Source: Candidatus Nitrosymbiomonas proteolyticus (lineage in GTDB: Bacteria > Armatimonadota > Fimbriimonadia > Fimbriimonadales > Fimbriimonadaceae). Taken from it: a stretch of DNA of 64,000 nucleotides. Position 1 is the first letter of the stretch. The number at the start of each line of letters is the position of its first letter. The position numbers and the translations under genes are program-made. The notes below the pieces were generated by a model. That model was given only the letters and a program-made list of their open reading frames with translations. It was not told the origin of the DNA and ran no database searches. The stretch is from assembly GCA_017347465.1 (NCBI GenBank), contig AP021858.1:1506472-1570471 (forward strand). The letters run 5' to 3'. This document shows positions 25,164-33,615 of the stretch, in pieces.

Positions 25164-26621
25164 ATGAAGTATGCGATCGCTGCAATTGTTGGACTGTTGC
25201 TCGTTTTGGGGCCGGTTGCGTCCCCAGCGCAGACACAGGCTGACCGCCAATTCCAAGAGCAAGTCCACAAGGCGGTCGAACTCTACAACGGGGGGAAGAC
25301 CGGCGAGGCGATCGAACTCCTCGAAAAGCTGGTCGCGGAGCGCCCGGACCACGCCGACGCGCTCCAATGGCTTGGTTTCCTTTACCTTCGCACGGACCGC
25401 GCCAAGGAGGCCATCCCTCTGCTCGAGCGCGCTGAAGCCAAGGCGCCCGACAGCGCGACGATCCTGAACAACCTGGGCACGGCGTATATGGAGGCTCAGG
25501 AGTACGGCAAGGCGCTGGTTCGATACAACAAGCTCGTTGCGATGAACCCGAATGACGGCGTGGCTTGGTACAACGTCGGCACGATCCACCTCAAGCAGCG
25601 CTCGTACAGCCCTGCGATCGACGCGCTCTCGAAAGCGACCCGGCTACGCCCCGACGACGCATTCGCCTTCAACAACCTCGCGGCAGCGGAGGAGGCCGCA
25701 GGCCAGGGCGCCAACGCCACCACGCATTACGCCAAGGCGTCGAACCTCAGGCCCGACGTGGCGGCTTTTGCGTTGAACGCGGGAATGTCGTTGCTTCGGG
25801 CTCGGAAGAACAACGAGGCCGTCCCGTACTTGGAGCGCGCCTATGGCCTCGATCCCCAAAACGGGCAGTTGGTGGTTGCCTTGGCGAGCGAATACACGCG
25901 GCTCGACAAGCGCAGGGAAGCCCTCGAAATGTGCGAGAAGGCGATCCCGTTCGCCGGGGATTCGCCCGAGCTGTGGCACAACCTCGGCGTGCTGAGGGAG
26001 TGGACCGGGAACAAGCCCGGCGCGGAGGAGGCCTATCGAAAGGCGCTCGAATTGAAGCCGAACGACCTCGACGTCTTGAACAACCTCGGGGTGTTGCTCT
26101 TTGAGCGGGGCGAGTTCGGAGAAGCTCGAACGGTTTTCGAGAAGCTGATCGGGCTCAACCCTCAGGGCATCGAGGCGCGAATCAGTCTGGGTTCGGTTTA
26201 TGCGAAGTTAGGTGAGCTTCCTAAGGCGATCGACGTTTGGCGGCCCGCAGTTCACGCTCAGACCGAGAACCTCAAGTTGCGGCTGAACTTTGCGACCGTG
26301 CTTTGGCAGCTCAACGACTACGACGGCGCTCGATTCCACTACAATCAGATTCTGCTTCGGCAAAAGAACCACGCAGAGGCCCATCTCGGAATGGGGCTTT
26401 GGCATCTGGTCAACAACCGCCTTCCTGAAGCGGAAGCGTCGTTCAAGGCTGCTCTTGCTTCGAACCCCCGGCTCGTCCATGCCCTCAATAACCTCGCGAT
26501 CGTTTACGAGCGGTCCAATCGAAAGGCGGAGGCGATCCGGGCTTTGGAGCGGGCGCTCGACATCGATCCGACCTTCGAAGAAGCCCGAAAGAACCTGGAG
26601 CGACTGAAGGGCCAAGGCTGA
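25164..26621 (+). CDS. Exported tetratricopeptide-repeat protein
   Basis: 485 residues. Signal peptide (IAAIVGLLLVLGPVASPAQ), then roughly a dozen TPR units, many with the ...NNLG.....A...Y.KAL...P signature (ILNNLGTAYMEAQEYGKAL, VLNNLGVLLFERGEFGEA, HALNNLAIVYERSNRKAEA). It acts as a scaffold for protein-protein contacts outside the cytoplasm. nadK begins 4 nt after its stop. TAGAAT at about 25134 may be the -10. Confidence 0.88.
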   Translation: MKYAIAAIVGLLLVLGPVASPAQTQADRQFQEQVHKAVELYNGGKTGEAIELLEKLVAERPDHADALQWLGFLYLRTDRAKEAIPLLERAEAKAPDSATILNNLGTAYMEAQEYGKALVRYNKLVAMNPNDGVAWYNVGTIHLKQRSYSPAIDALSKATRLRPDDAFAFNNLAAAEEAAGQGANATTHYAKASNLRPDVAAFALNAGMSLLRARKNNEAVPYLERAYGLDPQNGQLVVALASEYTRLDKRREALEMCEKAIPFAGDSPELWHNLGVLREWTGNKPGAEEAYRKALELKPNDLDVLNNLGVLLFERGEFGEARTVFEKLIGLNPQGIEARISLGSVYAKLGELPKAIDVWRPAVHAQTENLKLRLNFATVLWQLNDYDGARFHYNQILLRQKNHAEAHLGMGLWHLVNNRLPEAEASFKAALASNPRLVHALNNLAIVYERSNRKAEAIRALERALDIDPTFEEARKNLERLKGQG

Positions 26622-26625
26622 CCTC

Positions 26626-27489
26626 GTGCGGATTCACTTGTTCGTCAACAAGAACCGCGGCGATGCGTTGGCTTGCGCCCAGGAGGCGGCGACTTGGCTT
26701 GAGAACCACGGTGTGGACTTCGCCGCGGATAAGGAGTCTGCGGCCCGTCTGGGCATGAACGAGGTAGCCGATTGCGAAATGCAGAACGCCGACTTCGTCG
26801 TTTGCTTCGGCGGAGACGGCACCGTGATTCGCGCGTCTCATCTTTGTTCGGAGCGCGGGACCCCGATCTTGGGCGTCCATTTTGGGAGGTTCGGGTTCGT
26901 GACGCAGTGCGCGGGCTCCGAAGTTCAGATGTGCCTCTCGGCCATGGCCGATGGCAAGGTCGAGATCGAACCCCGGATGATGCTCCAAGCGGAACTCCTG
27001 CGGGGCGATGCGACCATCGCGACCATGCACGCCCTGAACGAAATCTCGCTGCAACGGGCGGTCACGGCGAGGATGCTGGTGTTTCAGGTGGTGATCGACG
27101 ACCAGGAGATCACCCGGTATCCAGCCGACGGCATCGTCGTGGCGACGCCCACGGGCTCGACGGCTTATAACCTTTCCGCTGGGGGCCCGATCGTCGATCC
27201 GAGCCTGAACGCGGTGATCCTAACTGCGGTCGCTCCCCACACACTGAGCGCGAGGCCCCTCGTTTTGCCTCCCGCCAGCACGGTGCTGCTGCGCGTCGAA
27301 ACCGAAGGCGACGCCGTCCTCTCAGCCGATTCTCAAACCCGGCTTCACTTGCTCAGTGGCGACCAAGTGAAGGTTCGGAGATCGCCGCGAGTCACCAATC
27401 TTGTGAGGGTGGACCCCAAGGACTTTCTCATCAAGCTCAACGAGCGACTGCTTTGGGGGCAGTGGAAGGTCCCAGGAGACGCCCAGTGA
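26626..27489 (+). CDS. nadK: NAD kinase
   Basis: 287 residues. It phosphorylates NAD to NADP with ATP or polyphosphate. The GGDGT motif is in VVCFGGDGTVIRA (about residue 65), and the NAD site includes NEISLQRA and PTGSTAYNLSAGGPIVDP. The start is GTG at 26626, 4 nt after the TPR gene. Its stop overlaps the GTG of the next gene (GTGA). Confidence 0.94.
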   Translation: MRIHLFVNKNRGDALACAQEAATWLENHGVDFAADKESAARLGMNEVADCEMQNADFVVCFGGDGTVIRASHLCSERGTPILGVHFGRFGFVTQCAGSEVQMCLSAMADGKVEIEPRMMLQAELLRGDATIATMHALNEISLQRAVTARMLVFQVVIDDQEITRYPADGIVVATPTGSTAYNLSAGGPIVDPSLNAVILTAVAPHTLSARPLVLPPASTVLLRVETEGDAVLSADSQTRLHLLSGDQVKVRRSPRVTNLVRVDPKDFLIKLNERLLWGQWKVPGDAQ

Positions 27490-28436
27490 GCGACGCCCCG
27501 CTACTCAGGGTTTCGGACGTTGCCGTGGAGTTTCCGGTGCCCGGTGGGGTCGTTCGGGCCGTCGATGGCGTTTCGGTCGAGGTGCTACCGGGGGAAACGG
27601 TCGCCATAGTGGGTGAATCGGGATGTGGCAAGACCACCCTCGCTCGGGCTGTGTTGGGGTTGCAACCTGTGGTGCAGGGAACCATCGATCTGCTGGGCCA
27701 GCCGATCGAGCAGCAGCGGAGCCGAATCGCCGAACGCGTTGGGATGATCTGGCAGGACCCGTTCGCCAGCCTCGATCCGCGGTGGCCCGTGGGGAAGTCG
27801 ATTCGAGAACCCGCGGCGATTTGCAGGCAAACGGTGGACGTGCCCAGTCTCCTTCTGGAAGCCGGCCTCGATCCGTCCCACGAAAGTCGGTATCCCCACG
27901 AACTGAGCGGCGGGCAGCGGCAACGGGTCGCCATCGCCCGGGCCCTTGCCCTCAAGCCCCCCTTGGTGATCTGCGACGAGCCGACGGCCGCCCTCGATCT
28001 GAGCATCCGCGCGCAGATTCTCAACCTGCTGAAGTCGATCCAGGCGAAGTCCAAGTGCGCGTTTCTTTACATCTCGCACGACCTCTCCACCGTCCGTTTT
28101 CTCGCCGACCGGGTGTGTGTGATGTACTTAGGGCGGTTCGTCGAGACCGGGCCGATCCAGCGGGTCTTCGGGCAGCCGAAGCACCCCTACACCAAGGCCC
28201 TCCTCGACTCGGCCCCGACGCTCGAGAAACTCCAGCGCCTACCGCAACCTCTGCCCGGCGAACTGCCCGATCCGCGCGAGCGGTTCGTGGGCTGCCGGTT
28301 CGCCGCCCGGTGCGCGAACGTCCTCGACGTTTGCAGGAAGAGCGACCCCTCGCCACGGGAGGAGGGAGGCGTAACGTATTACTGTCACAACCCCGTCGCC
28401 GCAGTCGAATCAAACGCGAGCGCGGGCGTGTCCTAA
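27486..28436 (+). CDS. Oligopeptide/dipeptide ABC transporter ATP-binding protein (OppF/DppF type)
   Basis: 316 residues. Walker A GESGCGKTTL, signature LSGGQRQRVAIARAL, Walker B LVICDEPTAALDL and an H-loop region (YISHDLS). The Cys-rich C-terminal oligopeptide domain is present (CRFAARCANVLDVC...YYCHNPV). It energises uptake of peptides or nickel together with two permeases, a second ATPase and a binding protein, none of which is nearby. GTG at 27486 overlaps the nadK stop, so it appears co-transcribed with nadK. It is an orphan subunit here. Confidence 0.88.
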   Translation: MSDAPLLRVSDVAVEFPVPGGVVRAVDGVSVEVLPGETVAIVGESGCGKTTLARAVLGLQPVVQGTIDLLGQPIEQQRSRIAERVGMIWQDPFASLDPRWPVGKSIREPAAICRQTVDVPSLLLEAGLDPSHESRYPHELSGGQRQRVAIARALALKPPLVICDEPTAALDLSIRAQILNLLKSIQAKSKCAFLYISHDLSTVRFLADRVCVMYLGRFVETGPIQRVFGQPKHPYTKALLDSAPTLEKLQRLPQPLPGELPDPRERFVGCRFAARCANVLDVCRKSDPSPREEGGVTYYCHNPVAAVESNASAGVS

Positions 28437-28449
28437 GAGTAAGACCCTC

Positions 28450-29154
28450 ATGCACAGCGACGATCTTGCGTCAGAACCCTACGGCCACTTGCGTCACGCC
28501 TTCAGCCTCGAGCTTCAAGCGCTCGAACGCGACGTCTTGGAGATGGCGAGCATGGCCGAATCGATGGTCGAAGAGGCCGTCGAGTCGCTGGCCGACCTCG
28601 ACGCCGAACGAGCCCTCAGGACCCTTCCCAAGGACGATGAGATCGACGAGCGAGATATTCGAATCGAAGACAAGTGTTTGCGTTTGATCGCGCTCCAGCA
28701 TCCCACGGCGACCGACTTGAGGATCATCGGCACGGTGATGAAGATGATCACCGACATCGAGCGGATCGGCGACCTAGCGGTGGACATCGCGAAGTGCGGC
28801 ATGAAGATCGAACAACTCTTCGGCAACGTGAGCTATGTCGATGTGCATCGGATCGCCAACTTGGCCCGTGAGATGCTTCGAGACGCGCTGCAGGCGTTTG
28901 TGCGCAGGGATCTCGACCTTGTGGTGAAGGTGTGTGAGACCGACGACGAAGTCGACGCACTCTATCGGGAGCTCCGAGAACAGATTCATAGCCGGATGAC
29001 CGAGAAGCCGGAAGAGGTCGTCAGCGCTTCGTGGCTCCTGCTTGCGATTCATCACGTCGAACGCATCGCCGACCACGCAGTGAACATCGCCGAGCGCGTC
29101 CATTTCATGGTGAAGGGCCAGTTGATTCAGATCGCCAAGTCGCACAAGACGTAG
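28450..29154 (+). CDS. phoU: Phosphate-signalling regulator PhoU
   Basis: 234 residues with two PhoU three-helix repeats, each carrying the metal-binding E/DxxxD motif (TDIERIGDLAVDIAK and HVERIADHAVNIAERV). PhoU damps the PhoR kinase and controls the Pst phosphate importer; neither is in the window. It lies 14 nt after the ATPase gene, so it may be last in that operon. Confidence 0.93.
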   Translation: MHSDDLASEPYGHLRHAFSLELQALERDVLEMASMAESMVEEAVESLADLDAERALRTLPKDDEIDERDIRIEDKCLRLIALQHPTATDLRIIGTVMKMITDIERIGDLAVDIAKCGMKIEQLFGNVSYVDVHRIANLAREMLRDALQAFVRRDLDLVVKVCETDDEVDALYRELREQIHSRMTEKPEEVVSASWLLLAIHHVERIADHAVNIAERVHFMVKGQLIQIAKSHKT

Positions 29155-29161
29155 GCCCGTC

Positions 29162-29182
29162 GAGCGCGGTTCGCTCCGTTTT
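29162..29182 (+). terminator. Possible weak terminator after phoU
   Basis: A 5-bp stem GAGCG/CGCTC with a 5-nt loop, then CGTTTT. It is short and the T-run is only four bases. Confidence 0.3.
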
Positions 29183-29210
29183 CCAGCCGGGTAACGTCTG
29201 ATAGTCGGTG

Positions 29211-29633
29211 ATGTCAGACCTCTCGGCAGCGGTTCAGATCGGCGCAGCGATGCTCCTCTCGTCGACGCCTGGGGCGTCCGCGCCAGACGGTATCGGCGGC
29301 GTTCGCGATGCGAAGCCCGCAGTCCCGGCGCGGCAGGGCGACCTGGTGACCTTCCATTTCGTCGTGGTAGACCCCTCAGGCAAAGAGATCGCCAACACCG
29401 AGCGCAGGGGGTTGCCCTATTCGATTGTGCTGGGTGACCGACCCGCGTCGGCCGTCTGGGCGGAAGCCCTCTTGGGGCTCAAGCCGGGTGAAGAGCGCGT
29501 GGTGATGCTGGACTCCTCACGATTCGGCCCTGCGGGAGTCCCTCCGATCGTTGCCCCTTCGGTAGCGCTCACCGCAAGGGTCAAGGTGCTTTCGATCAGT
29601 GCGGTCGCGGGGAGCGGTCCGGGCTCGAAGTAG
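29211..29633 (+). CDS. FKBP-like protein
   Basis: 140 residues. After a mildly hydrophobic N-terminus the FKBP-type half-barrel is recognisable: GDLVTFHFVVVDPSGKEIANTE, LPYSIVLGD, WAEALLGLKPGEERVVMLDSSRFGP, then a closing strand. The family isomerises prolyl bonds, but several aromatic pocket residues appear missing, so activity is uncertain. GTG at 29208 is an alternative start. The gene lies between phoU and the exporter genes with its own short gaps. Confidence 0.65.
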   Translation: MSDLSAAVQIGAAMLLSSTPGASAPDGIGGVRDAKPAVPARQGDLVTFHFVVVDPSGKEIANTERRGLPYSIVLGDRPASAVWAEALLGLKPGEERVVMLDSSRFGPAGVPPIVAPSVALTARVKVLSISAVAGSGPGSK

Positions 29634-29634
29634 G

Positions 29635-29640
29635 TACACT
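29635..29640 (+). promoter_or_regulatory. -10 element for a leaderless mRNA (wzm)
   Basis: TACACT, 6 nt, then the ATG at 29647. It is identical in hexamer and spacing to the M28 peptidase promoter, and the hexamer is also that of the CRISPR repeat end. Confidence 0.5.
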
Positions 29641-29646
29641 CGATCC

Positions 29647-30504
29647 ATGCTTGCTGAGCTTCGCGAACTGTGGCGGTTTCGCGAGCTACTCTTCAGCCTT
29701 GTCGAGCGCGAACTTCGAATCCGATATAAGAATAGCTTCTTCGGCTTTCTTTGGTCATTGCTCAACCCGCTTATCACAGTAGTCGTGATTACGCTGGTAT
29801 TCAAGAACTTCCTGCGGAACGACACCCCCAACCTAAGCGCGTACATCCTCGCCGCCTATCTGCCGTTCCTGTTCTTTCAGATGGCGGTGATGGACTCGTC
29901 TCAGTCGGTCCTGCTCTCGTTGCAGCTCGTCAAAAAGATATACTTTCCTCGTGAAATCCTTCCGTTAGCGTCGATTCTGAGCAACCTGATCCACCTCTTG
30001 CTCGCGCTGCTGGTATTCGTCGCATACCTCATCGTCATCTACATCGGTGACCCCAGAATCCCCTCGATCCAACCTACGATTCTGCTGCTTCCGATCGTGA
30101 TCTTGATCAACTTGACCTTGGTCGTGGGCATCGGTTTCATCGTCAGCGCGCTTAATACGTTTTATGAGGACGTGAAGTACATCGTGGGCGTGCTGATGTA
30201 TCTCCTCTTCTTTGGCTGCCCTATCTTCTATTTCAGCGAGAACGTGTGGGCGCACTCCTTAAGCCGTGGCGATGGAGGATGGAGTTATTACCTGTATCAC
30301 CTCAATCCGGTCGCGATGCTTTGCACGGCGTACCGCAAGGTGCTGGTCGCGCCGCAGCCCGTCAAAATCGGCGACTCGGTTTATGACCCTCTTCCGTTGG
30401 ATTGGGGCCTGCTTGGGATTGCGGCGGCCCTGTCGTTGGCGCTGATGGTCTTCGGGTACTGGCTTTTCATTCGGCTCAAGTGGAGGTTCGTCGAACGTCC
30501 ATGA
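29647..30504 (+). CDS. wzm: ABC-2 type polysaccharide export permease (Wzm-like)
   Basis: 285 residues, about six membrane helices. The N-terminal amphipathic stretch LVERELRIRYKNSFFGFLWSLLNPL is the hallmark of O-antigen/teichoic-acid export permeases (Wzm/TagG). With the ATPase encoded immediately downstream (ATGA overlap) it forms an exporter of undecaprenyl-linked polysaccharide across the inner membrane. The longer upstream frame is rejected in favour of the ATG at 29647. Confidence 0.9.
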   Translation: MLAELRELWRFRELLFSLVERELRIRYKNSFFGFLWSLLNPLITVVVITLVFKNFLRNDTPNLSAYILAAYLPFLFFQMAVMDSSQSVLLSLQLVKKIYFPREILPLASILSNLIHLLLALLVFVAYLIVIYIGDPRIPSIQPTILLLPIVILINLTLVVGIGFIVSALNTFYEDVKYIVGVLMYLLFFGCPIFYFSENVWAHSLSRGDGGWSYYLYHLNPVAMLCTAYRKVLVAPQPVKIGDSVYDPLPLDWGLLGIAAALSLALMVFGYWLFIRLKWRFVERP

Positions 30505-31253
30505 GCCAGCAGCCCCTCATCGAGATGCGGGACGTTCACAAGGAGTTCTTGCTGAGCCACTCGGGCGTCGGCTCGATCAAGACCCTCCTGCTCTGGTGGC
30601 GAAGGCGAAGGCTCGAGCACTTCAAGGTGCTGAAGGGGGTGTCGTTGTCGGTGGGCAGGGGCGAGGCTGTGGCCGTCATCGGCCGCAACGGAAGCGGAAA
30701 GAGCACGCTGCTCTCGCTGATCGCCCGCGTCTACCGGCCGACCTCAGGCGAGATTCAAGTCAACGGTCGGGTTGCGCCCTTGCTCGAACTCGGCGCGGGC
30801 TTCCACCCCGACCTCACGGGGATTGAGAACGTGTTCTTCAACGGCGTGATCTTGGGCCTGACGAGAAAACAGGTCGCCGAGAGGCTCGACCGGATCATCG
30901 AGTTCTCGGAGCTTGGGGGGCACATCGACGCGCCCGTTCGCACCTACTCCAGCGGGATGCTCGCCCGATTGGGCTTTGCGGTCGCGGTCCACGTCGACGC
31001 CGACGCTCTGTTGGTCGATGAGGTCCTTGCGGTCGGCGACTATGCGTTCGAAGAAAAATGCTACGACCGAATCGAGCGATTCAAGAAGGAACAGGGTGGA
31101 ATCCTATTCGTATCGCACGACATGGACGCGGTCCGTAGGGTCGCCGACCGGTGTATATGGCTCCACGAAGGGGTCATACGGGCCGAGGGCGTACCCGACG
31201 GGGTCATTGCTCAGTATCTCGAGGCGTTCGGGGACCGCGAACGGGCGCGCTGA
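30501..31253 (+). CDS. wzt: Polysaccharide export ABC transporter ATP-binding protein (Wzt-like)
   Basis: 250 residues. Walker A VIGRNGSGKSTLL, the family-typical NGRVAPLLELGAGFHPDLTG segment, signature TYSSGMLARLGFA, and Walker B ALLVDEVLAVGD. It has no long C-terminal carbohydrate-binding domain, so export is probably not chain-end-specific as in Wzt(N-C) proteins. ATG at 30501 overlaps the permease stop. The 3' end overlaps the convergent glycosyltransferase gene by 50 bp. Confidence 0.92.
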   Translation: MSQQPLIEMRDVHKEFLLSHSGVGSIKTLLLWWRRRRLEHFKVLKGVSLSVGRGEAVAVIGRNGSGKSTLLSLIARVYRPTSGEIQVNGRVAPLLELGAGFHPDLTGIENVFFNGVILGLTRKQVAERLDRIIEFSELGGHIDAPVRTYSSGMLARLGFAVAVHVDADALLVDEVLAVGDYAFEEKCYDRIERFKKEQGGILFVSHDMDAVRRVADRCIWLHEGVIRAEGVPDGVIAQYLEAFGDRERAR

Positions 31254-32142
31254 GTACTTTCACCCAAAGAGCGGCCCTTTTGCGAAGCCCTGTCAGAGCG
31301 AATAGGGTCAGGAGACTCGCCAAGCCAAACGCAACGAACCGTGCGAGTGCGCCCAGCCGATCGATCAGCCAGCACAGCAGCGCCGCAAAGGGGCCGTGGT
31401 GGAGTGAAAAGTAGAGCTCCTTGCCCCTGTTATAGAGCGAAACCGCCCGCGCGCGGTTGTCTGCGCTGCTCGCTCCTAGCGAATGGCGAAATTTCGCATT
31501 TGGGACGTAGAGAATCTTGCCCTGCTGCCGAAGGCGGTGGCAAAGTTCGGTGTCTTCGCAATATAGGAAGAATCGCTCGTCGAATCGGGCGGCGCCGGTT
31601 CGGAGCATCAGGCACGCCCCCATCACCTGCTCGACCTCAGACATTTCGGTGAGCCGCCTTGTCGTCCAGTAGGGGGACAAGACTCGCGAGTTAGGGAAGA
31701 GTTTTTCCAGCCCGAGTTGCTCGCAAAAAACGGCCCAGAGTGTGAGGCGGTTTGCGGTCGAGTTCTGTACGTTCCCGTTTGGATCGAGCAGCCTCCCTCC
31801 GGCTGCAGTAACGTCCGGGTCTTGGAAGACCGAAGCGAGTTCTTCGATCGCGCCGGGTTCGGGGGCCGCGTCCGCGTTGAGGATGAGGGTCAGCGAGGTT
31901 GCGGAGGCGTCGAGTCCTTGATTGCAGGCTGTTCCAAACCCCACGTTCTGCGAGTTCGCAATGAGTTGGACCTCGGGATGAGTTTCCGCGACCCAACTCG
32001 CCGATCCATCTTGCGAGTCGTTGTCCACGACGACCACCCTCTGGTCCTTCCCGACCGCCGTCAAACATCGCTCCAACTCGGCCCGCGTGTTGTAGTTGAC
32101 GATCACAACCGTAACGTCGGGTCGGTCGGAAGCGGAACGCAT
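31204..32142 (-). CDS. Family 2 glycosyltransferase (rhamnosyltransferase-like)
   Basis: About 312 residues. GT-A fold: VTVVIVNYNTRAELERCL, VVVVDNDSQDGSASWV, GFGTACNQGLDA, and LILNADAAPEPGA (divalent-metal site, DxA variant). MGACLMLRTGAARFDERFF and FLYCEDTELCHRL follow. It probably adds sugars to the glycan exported by the neighbouring Wzm/Wzt. The ATG at 32142 leaves only 17 nt to the divergent greA. The C-terminal end overlaps wzt by 50 bp. Confidence 0.88.
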   Translation of the reverse strand: MRSASDRPDVTVVIVNYNTRAELERCLTAVGKDQRVVVVDNDSQDGSASWVAETHPEVQLIANSQNVGFGTACNQGLDASATSLTLILNADAAPEPGAIEELASVFQDPDVTAAGGRLLDPNGNVQNSTANRLTLWAVFCEQLGLEKLFPNSRVLSPYWTTRRLTEMSEVEQVMGACLMLRTGAARFDERFFLYCEDTELCHRLRQQGKILYVPNAKFRHSLGASSADNRARAVSLYNRGKELYFSLHHGPFAALLCWLIDRLGALARFVAFGLASLLTLFALTGLRKRAALWVKVLSAPVRGPRTPRDTEQ

Positions 32143-32150
32143 GATACAAT
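32142..32150 (+). promoter_or_regulatory. Extended -10 promoter of greA
   Basis: TGATACAAT matches the extended -10 (TGnTATAAT) with no -35, ending 9 nt before the greA ATG, so the leader is only 2-4 nt. It differs by one base from TGATACACT, the end of the CRISPR repeat. Confidence 0.6.
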
Positions 32151-32159
32151 ATTGGCTCA

Positions 32160-32630
32160 ATGGGGAATTCGGTATTGCTAACGCAGGAGGGTTTTGAGCG
32201 CCTTAAGCAGGAACTCGAGGAGCTCAAGACGGCCGGGCGCCGAAAGGTGGCAGAAGCGATCAAGGAGGCGAAGTCTCACGGCGACCTCAAGGAGAACGCC
32301 GCCTACCACGAGGCCAAGCTCAATCAGGAGCGGCTCGAAGGGAGGATCGCCGACCTGGAGAAGATCCTCCAAATCGGCCGAATCATCGAGCGACCCGACG
32401 ACGCCCACGACTGCGCGCACCTGGGTTCGAAGGTCACGCTTCGAGATGAGGAGTTTGGCGACACTCTGACCGTCGAACTCGTCGGGTCGTTCGAGGCCGA
32501 CCCCGACCACGACAAAATTTCCCTGACATCGCCCCTGGGGGAAGCGCTGGTGGGTCGCATCGCCGGCGACACGGTCGAAGTGGAAACTCCCGAGGGGCTC
32601 AGCCGATACACGATTCAAAGGTTGGACTGA
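32160..32630 (+). CDS. greA: Transcription elongation factor GreA
   Basis: 156 residues. The N-terminal antiparallel coiled coil carries the acidic tip GDLKENAAYHEAK (Asp and Glu that coordinate the catalytic Mg in backtracked RNA polymerase). The C-terminal FKBP-like domain contains SPLGEALVGRIAGDTVEV. It stimulates transcript cleavage in arrested complexes. A lipoprotein gene overlaps its stop (TGATG). A second, diverged GreA-like gene lies at 50898-51419. Confidence 0.95.
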   Translation: MGNSVLLTQEGFERLKQELEELKTAGRRKVAEAIKEAKSHGDLKENAAYHEAKLNQERLEGRIADLEKILQIGRIIERPDDAHDCAHLGSKVTLRDEEFGDTLTVELVGSFEADPDHDKISLTSPLGEALVGRIAGDTVEVETPEGLSRYTIQRLD

Positions 32631-33265
32631 TGAGGCCCCTTTCGTTTGCGCTGATTTCGGTCGCACTCAGCTTCTTGTGCGGGTGCGAGGGGGGCAACGG
32701 CGCGACGCCCGTGCCTGAGTTGGCCGTCGACGTGGGCGCCCCCGCGCAGCGGCCCGATCTTTCATTCAGGTCGCGTCTTGCCCTGCTCGACAACGGCAGG
32801 CGGCTCGGAGTCGGCGATCCCGTGCAGGAAGCGTTGGAGTTCCTTCCCGCTCCTCGCAAGGCGTACGCGTTTCGGGAGCTTCCGCCTGGCTTCGAGGAGC
32901 CTTATCGCGCGGAGGGCTGGGAGACCGATGCCGAAGGGTTCGGCGTGATTTCGCTCGATGGAAAGGTGGTTCTCACTCTCCGAACGCAGGAAGACGCGAG
33001 CCAAACGCTGATCGAGGAAACGGTCCGAACCTACACCCGCGACAACCGCTCACTGCCCCCCGAGCGCGTGACGGGCCAGGCGGCGGAGTATTGGTTCTTT
33101 GAGCGCGAAAGCCACCGACTGATGATTGCGGCCGTGAAAGACCCCAATGGCAAACGGTCGCTCACCCTCGCTCTGGGGGACGTTTCGGTCATGGATGCGC
33201 TAAGAATGTCACCTGCGAAGGCTTTGCAGGATCGCGACGGATCGCCCCCAGAGGCCGAAAGCTAA
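32630..33265 (+). CDS. Hypothetical lipoprotein
   Basis: 211 residues with a signal peptide ending in a lipobox (LSFLCGC), so lipid-anchored. The body has no recognised motif; a central strand-rich part (EGFGVISLDGKVVLTLRTQED) and a YWFFERESHRLMIAAVKD segment suggest a small alpha/beta domain. Its ATG overlaps the greA stop, so it is translationally coupled to greA. I do not recognise the family. Confidence 0.7.
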   Translation: MRPLSFALISVALSFLCGCEGGNGATPVPELAVDVGAPAQRPDLSFRSRLALLDNGRRLGVGDPVQEALEFLPAPRKAYAFRELPPGFEEPYRAEGWETDAEGFGVISLDGKVVLTLRTQEDASQTLIEETVRTYTRDNRSLPPERVTGQAAEYWFFERESHRLMIAAVKDPNGKRSLTLALGDVSVMDALRMSPAKALQDRDGSPPEAES

Positions 33266-33279
33266 ACGAGTGTTGGGCT

Positions 33280-33615
33280 CTACCGCGACGGCAAACCGTT
33301 CTCTTCGACGAATCTCTTAGCTCGATCTAAAGGAACGCGCACCTTTCGGTTCTCGCGATCTTCCCAAGCGTAGGCTTGCTCAAGTCGCGCGTCGCGGTCG
33401 CGGATCTCTTGGAGAGCGACCTGAGGGGGGACCTTCTGTGCGTCGGTCGGGGGCGCGCCGATCTGAGCTGCGAGCTTCTGCTGCGGGACGTCCGGGGCGG
33501 TCGAAACTACCAGCCCAAAGAGGTACGGAGCGATGGCGCTGATTCCGAGGAAGAGCAGGCCGAGGAAGATCGCCAAGCCGATCTTGCGCGGGGTGTTGTT
33601 TCCGTTTTCAGGCAT
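33280..33615 (-). CDS. Small single-helix membrane protein of the complex III operon
   Basis: 111 residues from the ATG at 33615, which overlaps the end of actF. One membrane helix (IGLAIFLGLLFLGISAIAPYLFGLVV) is followed by a soluble tail ending in EQAYAWEDRENRKVRVPLDRAKRF. That 'Y.W.D...g..ripIdrAm..v' tail resembles C-terminal peptides of small proteins found near cytochrome oxidase and complex III genes. It is probably an accessory subunit, last gene of the operon. Confidence 0.65.
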   Translation of the reverse strand: MPENGNNTPRKIGLAIFLGLLFLGISAIAPYLFGLVVSTAPDVPQQKLAAQIGAPPTDAQKVPPQVALQEIRDRDARLEQAYAWEDRENRKVRVPLDRAKRFVEENGLPSR

